Below are positions 39,301-50,800 of a stretch of 64,000 nt of DNA, one piece after another. Below the pieces are notes generated by a model. That model was not told where the DNA came from. It saw only the letters and a list, made by a program, of their open reading frames with translations, and did no database searches. This stretch comes from Crocodylus rhombifer (lineage: Eukaryota > Chordata > Crocodylia > Crocodylidae), in the NCBI GenBank assembly GCA_038503035.1, contig JAVSML010019101.1, positions 102,733-166,732 of the forward strand. The letters run 5' to 3'. The stretch's first letter is position 1, and every line of letters starts with the position of its first letter. The translations under genes were made by a program, and so were the position numbers.

Positions 39301-42300
39301 GCTGGGCCTACATTACCCCAGCTAGATACACATCCAACCTTCTCTTGAATACCCCCAGGGTAGGGGAGAGCACCACCTCCCTTGGGAGCCCGTTCCAGAC
39401 CTTGGCCACTCGAACTGTGAAGAAGTTCCTTCTAATATCTAATCTAAATCTGCTCTCCTCTAGCTTGTGGCCATTATTTCTTGTAACCCCCGGGGGCGCC
39501 TTGGTGAATAAATACTCACCAATTCCCTTCTGTGCCCCCCTGACGAACTTATAGGCAGCCACCAGGTCGCCTCTCAACCTTCTCTTGCGGAGGCTGAAAA
39601 GGTCCAGTTTCTCTAATCTCTCCTCATAGGGCTTGGCCTGCAGGCCCTTAACCATACGAGTGGCCCTTCTCTGGACCCTCTCCAGGTTATCCGCATCCTT
39701 CTTGAAGTGCGGCGCCCAGAATTGCACGCAGTACTCCAGCTGCGGTCTGACCAGCGCCCGATAGAGGGGAAGTATCACCTCCTTGGACCTATTTGTCATG
39801 CATCTGCTGATGCACGATAAAGTGCCATTGGCTTTTCTGATGGTTTCGTCACACTGCCGACTCATGTTCATCTTGGAGTCCACTAGGACTCCAAGATCCC
39901 TTTCCACTTCCGTGCCACCCAGCAGGTCATTTCCTAGGCTGTAGGTGTGCTGGACATTTTTCCTCCCTAGATGCAGCACTTTGCATTTCTCCTTGTTGAA
40001 CTGCATTCTGTTGTTTTCTGCCCACTTGTCTAACCTGTCCAGGTCTGCTTGCAGCTGTTCCCTGCCCTCCGGCGTGTCCACTTCGCCCCATAGCTTAGTG
40101 TCATCTGCAAACTTGGACAGAGTACATTTCACCCCCTCGTCCAAGTCGCTGATGAAGACATTAAAGAGTATCGGTCCAAGCACCGAGCCCTGCGGGACCC
40201 CACTGCCCACACTCTTCCAGGTCGAAACCGACCCATCCACCACGACTCTCTGAGTGCGACCCTCCAGCCAATTCTCCACCCACCGGACTGTGCAGTCATC
40301 CAAGTCACAGCCCCTTAACTTGTTCACCAGTATGGGGTGGGATACCGTGTCAAAGGCCTTCCTGAAGTCCAAGTATACGACATCCACCCCTCCTCCTGCG
40401 TCGAGGCGTTTTGTGACCTGGTCATAAAAAGAGACTAGATTGGTCAGGCACGATCTACCTGCCACGAACCCGTGCTGGTTTCCCCTCAGCATAATTTGTC
40501 CTGCCGGGCTCTCACAAATGTGAGCCTTGATGATTTTCTCAAAGATTTTGCCAAGGATGGAGGTGAGACTGACTGGCCTATAGTTACCCGGGTCCTCCTT
40601 CCTCCCCTTCTTGAAAATGGGAACCACATTGGCCCTTTTCCAGTCCTCCGGGACTTGACCCGTGCGCCACGAGCGTTCAAATATTCCCGCCAGTGGCTCT
40701 GCAATGATGTCGGCCAGTGCCTTCAGTACCCTCGGATGGAGCTCATCCGGGCCTGCCGACTTAAAGGCATCCAGTTCCTCCAAGTGACCCTGCACCACCT
40801 CAGGGCCCACGCATGGAAGTCTGGTGCCTTGCTGCTGCCTCCCTACACTCCCAGTGAGAGACTTGTCATGCCTCTCACTTAGGAACACTGAGGCGAAGAA
40901 CTCGTTGAGGAGTTCAGCCTTGTCCCCTCTGTCCGTCACCAATTGTTTCTGCCCATTTAGCAGGGGTCCTATTCCTCCCTGGGCCTTCCTTTTACTCCCT
41001 ATATATCTAAAAAACAATTTCTTATTGTCTTTTACTTGGGTTGCCATCCTCAGCTCCATGGTAGCTTTGGCCTGTCTAACTGCCTCCCTACAAGCACGAG
41101 CAGAAGAGGTATATTCCTCTTTGGTGATCTCTCCCTGTTTCCACTTTTTATGTGCTCCCCTTTTGGCCCTTAGTCTGCCCTGGATTTCTCTGGTCAGCCA
41201 GGGAAGCCTCCTGGCCCCTTTCCCTCTTTTACCTCTCACGGGGATCGTCTCGCTTTGTGCTCGAAGGATAGCTTCCTTAAGGCACAGCCACCCTTCTTGG
41301 GCTCCCATCATTTCAAAACTACTACTCTGCAGTGCATCCTTCACTAATCGCCTGAGTTTGCTGAAATCAGCTTTCCTAAAGTCCAGCACGTTCACCCTAC
41401 TGGTTACCTTACCCACTCGACGCCTTATGTTGAATTGTACTTTTAGGTGATCACTGTCCCCCAGATGGCTACCGATCTGTAGGTCCCCTACTATGTCATC
41501 CCCCGTTGCCAATACCAGATCCAGTAAGGCATTCCCCCTAGTGGGACCATGTACCTCCTGCGTCAGGTGGAGGTCCTGTACACAGGTTAGAAACCTGCGT
41601 GAGCGGTGGGACTTTGCTGTCTGTGTCTCCCAGCAGATGTCCGGGTAGTTTAGGTCCCCCATGACCACCGCCTCTTTAGCTTTTATGGTCTCTGAGAGTT
41701 GCCTCAGGAGCCCCAAATCTATTTCTTCCCCTTGATGTGGGGGTCTGTAGCAGACCCCTACCACCAAATCCTTTTCTCCTTGCCCCCCATGTAGCCTAAC
41801 CCACAGTCCTTCTACTTCCTCATCCTTTGATTCTGTCTTGATGAGGGTTGATGTATATTGCTCCTTAACATAGAGCGCAACCCCTCCCCCCCTTTTCCCC
41901 ACTCTGTCCCTTCTGTACAATCTATAGCCCTCAATATGTACCGCCCAGTCGTGGGATGGATCCCACCAGGTTTCCGTCAGCCCCACTAAGTCGTAGTCAG
42001 GTACTAAAGCAGTTAGGCTAGCAATCCTGGCGCTCGGGGCAGGCAGCAGTTGCGTGCCCCAGGGCCAGGGTTAAGCGATATGGTCCCTAAGTTGCAGTAT
42101 CCCAGAGTTACGTGCGCTAAGGCCTACAGCGAGAAGAAAGCGGGATGTGCAAGATCTTCTGAGAATGTCCGTCCTTCGAAGCCAGGGGAGGAAAAAGTGC
42201 ATTAGAAAACAGATAGACACACATCTCTCCAGCCTGTTCGAAACGGCGCTGAAACAAGGCACCAGGGGCCAAGCTGCTGCTTTCATCCTTGGGTGAGCTA

Positions 42301-44853
42301 GGTCTTGGACCCTCTGTAGAGAGAGTGGACAGCAGGCTCGGGCTGGATCTCTGCGCAGCATCGTCTACCCAGGAAAGGAGATTAATTCTCCCTCCCTCTC
42401 TTCCGTTTTGCTGGGGTTGGTCCCCCTCCCTGCCCATCAAAGGAGATCATCTCTCGAAGTTCGTTACTGTGGGAGTTGGGCAAAGACTTGTGAAAGCCCA
42501 GCTCCGGCAGCGTCCTTCCTGACCCCTTTTGGGATGAGTTTATGAGTCTTGGCAAGGTCTAGCCGCGCGGTGAGGCTAGGAAGCCACTGGTACTTCTCTG
42601 CGTGATGCTGAGCATCCGCATTCATGCCCAGGCCTCCATTGGGATTGTGGACCATCTCCATCTGGGTTGTGATCCGACACGCTTGGTCCTTTGGGATAGC
42701 TGCAGTTGTATGGTCTCGGGAACTGATGCTTCACTTGTGTTTTTCTTTTCTTTCTCTCCCACAGGCCGCCTAGAGATTTAGACTCCAAAGCCTGCATCTC
42801 TATTGGGGAGAAGGTAAGATTATAAGTTTGGTCTACCAGGCTATATTAGATGTGTAAACCCAGCCCCAGGTACCAAATTAGGGTCCAACTGATTTTACAA
42901 ACCTAATTTTAGTGGGTCACAACCTGAGGGAACATGAGATCAGGGTCAAGGGACGGCAGCTTGGCCATTTTCTCTTATTTTCTGTCAGCCACCCCCAAGT
43001 CGCTTCGTTTCCCAGCATCCTTTGTGTTTTATCCCTTGTTGCCAAACACGAGTCAAGCATTTGAGCTTCATGCCTTGCATTCATTTTGCTTTTTATGGCA
43101 AAAGTGTTGTTATTATTATTATTATTATTAACTGCTAATAATTACAACCACAATACGAATAGTAGCATCACAAACCAGGCCATGCATTTACACTGAGTAG
43201 CTAGCTACAGGTTCTGGTATTTATAAAGCTGGAGACTAGAAGCTAAACATCCTCACCCACCTGAACTATTTGTATTCTTGTGGCTGCAGCCTCGCAGGGG
43301 GGTTATATCTTGTCTCGGTGCCATTTGGACTCCTTTAGCTATTGCCTCACCCCCCTCAATGCACACAGATAGAGATGTGCTTTGGAGGCTGCCTTAATCC
43401 AGTGGCAGCCAGCAGGCTCCCAGTCCCCAGACAGTAGGATCCCAGTAGGAGTGAGTTTTCTTGACCCAGTGCCCTTCTGCCTGGCGTACACGGCTGCAGC
43501 TGCCATTCACCTCGCCCCTGAAATGTTTCTCAGGTAGTCCTGTACTGTATAGAGAGGTGTTAGCCACCTCTCATCAACCTGCCTAATTGGGTGGGGGAAG
43601 GAGATAAGCCATCATGTAATGGTTCTTTTGCATGAATTTAAACATCGCATCGTAGAAAAGCAGCTGGGTCGGAGCTCCCTGAGAGGCTGCATCCTCACGC
43701 TCCTCCCATCCGGAAGGCAGCAGCACTGCACAGCGAGCCCCAGGGACCGTGAGAGCAGGAGCCCTCGCAGTAAGCAAGCCTTCCTGGCGCAAATGCCAGC
43801 GCAGCGATTCCTTCTTTGTTTCTCCAAGGAATGACCCGGATTAGCGAGCGTGGCCCTGCTTCCCTTTGTGACACTCACAGCTTTGTTCAACCCTTGCCCG
43901 GCTCTTACATAACGGCCCTGACACCGCACACTTAACGTTATTAATAGTAACACGTAGTCAGGGTCGAGATGCTGATTGCTAAGCTCTGGGTTATGTTAAT
44001 GGCTTTCTCCCGCTTCGTTCCAAATATGAATTTCTCCCCCAGCCAGGAGAAGTAAATGCTAATAGGAGCCAGCCTCAGAAGTTTACTTTGAATCGTGGGT
44101 GTGAACGTTATTAGCCATTTCCAAATGCGGGAGTATCCCCTGGAGTTTATTCGTATCACCCGCTTGGCTTTCAGCCATCGGTTGGCGTCATCGGTATGAA
44201 AACAGAGACATCCCCCAGCTGAAGAGTTTGTGGAGTTAATGCTTGTGGCTGGAGTCCCTTCGTGCACAGAGCTGCTCAGCTTACCCAGGCAGCGAGACCA
44301 TCCCTGTATAATGGGCGGGCAGGTGATACAGGGTGCCTGAGGTCTCCCGAATCGGATAAAGACTGATGGCTTTTTTTTCCCCATTGCAAGTCTTTTTCTT
44401 TTTTTGGAACTCCTGTTTCAACACTAACGTATCGTCTTAACTCTGACAGCCCCCCCCAAAGCATTGAGAGTGACCCCTCCAAGCACTCACGTTCAGTGTC
44501 CCTTCGCATGGAGTCTACCCTGCTAACCAGCAGGGATCCTGGTTTTCTCTGAGAGAGAAATCCAAATGTTTGTGATTTTTATATATATCTATAGCTATCG
44601 ATATATTGATATAGATATATCTATAGATATATGTATATAGATGTCTGTGTGTATCAATATATTGATAGCTATAGATATCTGTGTATATTGATAGCTATAG
44701 ATATCTATGTACATAGATAGCTATATGTATCTAAATATCTAGAGATAGATAGACAGATAAAAAAATTCAAAAATTGTCTGATTTTTTTATCACAGAAAAC
44801 CAGAATCCCTGCTGGTTAGCATATATAGAGATGTATATCTCTATATATAGATA

Positions 44854-44884
<31 letters not shown>

Positions 44885-47800
44885 GTGTGTGTGTATATAT
44901 CTATAGATATATTTATAGATATATATGTGTGTGTGTATATATGTGTGTATATATCTATAGATATATATGTGCGTGTGTGTATGTATATGTATATAGATAT
45001 AGATATATGTATATATATCTCTGTGTATCTATATATAGAGAGATTATATATGTATAGATATATATATACACACCCACATACAGAGACAGAGAGAATGGCA
45101 TTTTGTTTTAATCATGGAAAAATGTGGATTTTGAGGGGTTTTTTTAAATCAGAAAATTTTGGATTTTTTTTTTTTAAATCAGAGAAAACCAGAGTCCCTG
45201 CTAACCAGGCAGGACTGCTGCCAGACTTTGCTTGGGATGCTGAGCCTTGTGGAGTAAAAGGACAAGGTTTTCCAGTAGGAATCGCTGCATGCCTGGGCGG
45301 AGTAACAGGCCTCTTCGTTAGGTTTTGGTTTGGGGTGCAGCTGCCCCAGTCGGAGGGTCCTTGTGTCCCTTCCAGATCTTCAGCTGACAGCTTCAGGTTC
45401 CCTTTCCACCTCCCTGCCTAGGGAGGACCAGATGCGCTCTGTTTTGTCAGCAGCCTGGTGCCCTGTAATCTCAGGCAGAAGGCGGGGTAGATTTGCACCT
45501 TTATAGACTAACTCATCAGAGGTGGAGCATAAGCTTTCATAGGCGGAGGGCTTCCCTGTCATCTCTTTACGGACCTCTCGACGACTGAGCATTTGACGAC
45601 ACACCCAGCAACTGTTGGCCCCAAAGCGGCGCGTCGGGGAACGGTCATCCAACGCGTGCGTGTACTAGTACTGAGATGGGAACCTATACACTTGTTTTAA
45701 GGCCTTTGGAAACCTCCCATTCACCGTTTCTCTGTGGGAAGGGTACCGAATGCCTTGCTTCCACTCTTCTCTCTTTTCTGGGCCTCCCTTTGAATATTGG
45801 CTTGCTTGCTGAGAAGAAAGTCCTAGCTCCAGCTGAGGTGTGAACATCCCCTGCTTCTTGCTAAAGCTGTTGGCTTCAAAGCCTAGTTGTCACTCGTTAG
45901 TGTTGACAGCTTGCCCAAATGCCTGCCTTGTCCATGCAAGGACACCTGGGTCCTCTTTTGCTTTCCACTCTAGAGGCACTGGGTTGGGAAAGCTAGAGGA
46001 CGAGGAGGGCGAACACCCCCCTGATAAAAATCAAAGCCAGTTCAGTAGCCTCAAAGAACTTGCTGGATTATAGCGTGGATTTGTAACCAGGCTGGACCAG
46101 GGGTTGCACACAAATTGCTCTTCCCCTCCTTAGCAGTGGCATGGTAAAAGAGCATCCCACATCTTTTCATCTGAGGAGCTTAGATTCACTGCCCAATAGC
46201 ATTTGAAACGGTATGTGTACCCGTGCACGTGCATGGCTGCAGTCAGAGTCAGGCCTGGGTTTTCTTTGGGAAAGAAACACCTCTTCCCCAATTTGATGTT
46301 AATATTATTAATAGAAATCATGAGAAAACACTGGGACATCTAAAGGATTTTGGAAACCTTAGCTATGGGAGACACAGCTGATCCCCTTGGAGAATCAGCT
46401 GCGCACACCCGTTGAAGGTTCAGCCGCGGCGTTTATCCCCGGTTCAGTTCTGGGCAACCCGGGACTTAAACCCAGACGTTATCTCCTTCCCACACTGGGG
46501 GCTTTTTCCTACCATATATTCATTTGACCATGATCCGAACCCAGTGCGGGTCATCCTGTCCTGCAATCAGATTCTTAGGAAAGCGTGCCTGGAATCCAGG
46601 ATAATTTGGCACTTTTAATTTTACTGGAAAAACGAGAAGATTTTGATGGGAGAAAAATGCCATTCCAGCACTAGTCCGATGAAGCAGGGCAGTACATTCG
46701 ACCGGCATGTCAGGTGGTTAATTTATTAGGTGATGTATTAATTCATTAGCATTTTATAGTGTCTATCTTTGGATGCTTTTCTTTCATTTGAATTTTTATT
46801 TTCCCTGGCATAGAGCCGGGGCTGGGAGATGGAAAGAGTGTGAGAAGCATCTGGAGCGCGGTGACCCAGTATCGAGTCAGAGGCATGCCTGCTGCTAAAA
46901 TGAGCCCTTGTTCCAAGAAAAGCAGCTCTCTCTCCCCACAGTCCCAAGGAAGAGGAAAAGGATCAGCGCAGAGGGGCAGCAAGTTCGGGTTGGAAGGTGC
47001 ATAGAGACAGGCCCTCATTAAAAAAAAACAACAACCCGCGAGCTCAGTCTTTCTTTCTATGGTTTCCTATTGAAGAGTGTGACTTGACTCGGCTGCAGTC
47101 GTTACCCCGGTGGTATTGGCCATGCTTATCCCACAAGTCATTTGTCCTGCTGGGTTTCTTAGGACCTGGTACCTCCATGCCCATCTCCCAGTGCCCCCAT
47201 TGACTTCTCCGTGTCCCCTAGAGAAAGCCACTTTCCTCGATCCCTTTAACTTCGCTGCTAAATTTAAGAGCGGTGCCTGAAGGAGACAGAGGGCTTGTTT
47301 GGAGAGTCGGCGGTGAACAGTAGGAGCAGTGTCAGGCAGGGAAAAGGCGCTTGAAACCACGTCGTAGCACAAAACCACCAGTCAGGGCTACTTTTACAGT
47401 AAATGCAGTTGTGATCGAGCCGTCAAGCCGTACAGTAGCACAGTATGTGCGCCCAAACTGGGAGAGTCCCTCTCCAACCAGCACATTTCAGGCAGCAGTT
47501 TTGTTTTTTTTTCTGCTGCAGAGGCAGAAAGCGGTGTGGGATTATGTGCCGTGAATCAGTTCATTATAGCCGGTTACTTTCTGTAGGATGATTGACTTCT
47601 GTGGTCGTGCGTTCAGCATGCCGAGTGGCTGGGTTTTAGTAGCAAGGGCATGTTTTAAACTCCAAAAATAATAAGAAAAAAAAATAGAGCCTCTGCACAA
47701 TGTCGCCCCGAAAAGAAGGGCTGGGATGCAGCGCTCCAAACAAAGCCTGCCTTCATGTCAAGCAAGGAGAAAGAGGCTAGACGAAATAAATCTGGGGAGG

Positions 47801-50800
47801 CTTAAAGAGGGACAGCTCTCCACTGCTGTCTGGCCCCAATGCCAGTTTGTAGAAATAAGCTTTTTACAAGCCATGAAACCGGTCAGGAATGCTTCCATAG
47901 TATTTCTCTTAAAGGAAAGTCCTATGGGAAGTGTTGTTTCATCACTTGCCTTTGGCGTTTGCAGCACTGGGAACCTGACTGGCAGTTACGGGCAGTGGTT
48001 TGGGTTGATTTTCCTCCTGAAGCCCTAAGAAATAAATGAGCGGGGCGGTTGGGATCCAGTCTTCCAGCTCGTTCGGTCCTGGTGAGGAGGTAGGGGGCAC
48101 AGAGGTGGGTGCTTTTCCTCTCCGGAGCGCTGCGTTAATTGTTACCTGGATCAGTCTTACTGTCGTCCCTGGGGAATCTTGCGCCCATTTTACAGATGGG
48201 GACAGGGAGGTGCGGAGAAGGTTAAGCAATCTCACCAAGACTGCAGGTGGAAGGTTGTGTGTTCGAGGTGGATTGTGTGTTCAAGCACCTCAAGGTTGTG
48301 TGTTCAAGCACCTCTTGGCTTTTCTGCTGCTCTCTTCACAGAACGGAAGAACAGGGGCCTCCATTCTCTTGCCTTTGACGTTTTCACTGTGTTTCCTCCC
48401 AATTCCTCCTCCAGAACTTTGAAGTCAAGGCCGATGATCTCGAGCCGATCTCCGAGCTGGGACGAGGCGCATACGGGGTGGTGGAGAAGATGAGGCACAT
48501 GCCGAGCGGGCAGATCATGGCGGTAAAGGTAGAGTGCAACTCCTAGGGTTGTTTTATAACTGCTTTATAAAGCAGAAATCACAGATCCATTCTAGCAATT
48601 TTGTTTTTCTTTGGGTTTCCCCCCAGCCCGGGCACAGAAAGTCAACACGTCATTTTGACTTGTGTTTCTAGCCCTTTTAGGGTAGCAACTGTATTTTTGG
48701 TATGTGTTTGTGCAGCCCCTGGCGCACGGGGATGGAAGAAGGTTCCTGATTCATGACAATGGCTCCTGGACTGTATTACAATACAGATAAATCCTAATAC
48801 AGGGATTTTCTTTGGGTGTTTTAACATTTTTTTAACAACCCTATTGTAATTCAAGAAAAAAATCATGGGAACTTTCCTGTCACGTGTGGGTTCTGTAGAG
48901 AACTGAATTACAGGCCAAATGTGAGCTGAGAGTTACCTATTATTTAAAATAAGGGGGGGGAAAAAGGGTGCAAGACTTTACAAGCAAAGGGAAATGCAAT
49001 TCTTAGCTTGTCCTCGCTGCCTCCGCTTAACAAGCCTTTCCCAGTTTCTGGGGAGCAAGAACTAATCCAGGAACCCACATCTGTTACATTTTGTCTGCTC
49101 TGTTTTATTTTTCCTGGTAGCCACCAGGCTGCAAAACCTCTCTGAAAGCAGGGATGGATGCGGTTGGGCAGGGCGGTGGGAACTGCGCTCTCGTGCACTT
49201 TCATCCCAGTTGCTCGAGCGGTTTAAGTCCGACGCATGATTAGCCTCCAGTGGCTTTGACCAAAGAGCCTTAGAGCATCTGTGTCTGGTCGATGTGGTGT
49301 TAGCTCGTAAAACTATACGAGCATCTCATGCTTCTGCTGGCAGCTGCTGCTGAGGCCTTCCCCTGATGGCAGAGAAGAGAGAGATTGGACAATCTTGTAC
49401 CCTTCCTCCAATGAGGATGTCTCGGGAGTTCACAGAAGTAAATCCTACCTCACCACTGCAAGGGGGCTTATTCCCACCTATTTTTCTAAAGTGCAGAGAC
49501 CAAATTTTAGAAGTGGCCTCTGGTTTTGCTTTGAGAGACAGGAGACTCTTGCCCCAGGAAGCAGCGATTCACAACTAGGGTGCTGCAGCATCCTGGTGTG
49601 CCATAAAGTCCAGTTAAGGGTGCCATGAGATGCACGGTTAGGTTTGCTAATGCCTGCAGGATTCACAAGATCAACCCAGAGTTTTCAAATGGGAATCCAC
49701 GTGGTGCCAAAAGTATTCTGCCCTGTTGTGGTCAGTCTGAATGCTTTGCCACAGAAGAATGGCTCTATTATTTTTCTGCAGTCAAAAAACAAGTGACGGC
49801 TCAGAGCTGACATTTTCCTAGGAATGCCTTGAGCCTGAAAAGGCAATCCCGTAGACCAATACGACTACACCCTGGATACTTTGAGGCTGAAAATGTTGAG
49901 AACCAGCCGCAGCCATGCAGCAGAGACAGGACTGGAACCCAGAACTCTCAGGGCCAAATTCTGGGCTAGTATAAACTGCTGATTTACCCCTGCCTTGAGT
50001 TATTCCTCCTGTTTAACCCCCTAGAGCACGGAGTTTCTTCAGTGCTGTTTAAAAGTAGTGGAAAGGAGAAGCAATTCAGAAAAGAAAGTAGCCGCCATCA
50101 TCTCATGGGAATGGCATTAAGCAGTTTTCCCTATGTGGGTTCGTACACATGTACTAAGCAGACTTAAAATAAGGTGACTTAACTAAAGCGACTTAAGCCG
50201 TGCCGGAGCATACAGCTCCTTGACATGGCATCAGCCATCCTGTGAGCTAAGTTAACTTAACCATCAGAGCGTACACACATCTGGAGCAGAGTCGACTTAA
50301 ATGCAGCATAAGATAATACTTCTGAGGTGTATTATCTTGAGTCACATTAGTTAAGTCAACTTAAAAAAGTTATCTTGGCTTCACTGTCAGGAAGTTGGTG
50401 CGTGTGTACACACCTTGTATGTCCACCTGCAAGCTTAAGCCTGCAAGTTGGACGCTGTGGAGTGCTAACATGTTTCTCTCTTCCAGAGGATCCGAGCCAC
50501 AGTGAATAGCCAGGAGCAGAAGAGGTTACTGATGGACCTGGACATCTCCATGAGGACGGTAGACTGCCCCTTCACTGTCACCTTCTATGGGGCTCTCTTT
50601 CGAGAGGTACAGCATTTTGGATACCTGCCCATCTTCTTCTCCTGCCTGGTACTTAGGTGTGAGCTCTGTGGTTGTGGCGATGGGCACATAACCTAAGATT
50701 GAAGGCTGGCACATATTATGTAAGTCGGTTGCTATCTTGGATCTCACACCGTGCCCTTCGTTGTTGGGACTGTGTATCTTTGAAGTGTCCTTTTATTTTG

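Larger units (their letters stand above)
33552..42764 (+). other. MAP2K6: MAP2K6 intron 2 (9.2 kb)
   Basis: GT at 33552, with a pyrimidine tract and ACAG before exon 3. It contains the foldback repeat at 33884-34235 and two antisense CR1 elements. Between and around them (36190-39200 and 42080-42764) I see no exon, RNA gene or named repeat; an A-run lies at 38589-38600. Confidence 0.9.
42814..48414 (+). other. MAP2K6: MAP2K6 intron 3 (5.6 kb)
   Basis: Contains an ATT repeat (43106-43131), the inverted-repeat-framed AT microsatellite, a Penelope-like fragment at 45475-45560, an MIR copy and a short tandem repeat near its 3' end. The spans 43140-44500 and 45700-48150 show nothing I can name. 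Confidence 0.9.
48529..50486 (+). other. MAP2K6: MAP2K6 intron 4 (1.96 kb)
   Basis: Holds an MIR-like copy (48653-48800), an inverted hAT-like copy (49555-49905) and a foldback element (50138-50414). The rest, about 48830-49550, shows no recognisable feature. Confidence 0.9.

Noticed and set aside
44774..45421. 215-codon open frame across the microsatellite
   Set aside because: It translates repeated TATATC units into I/Y/S runs and is simple-sequence read-through.
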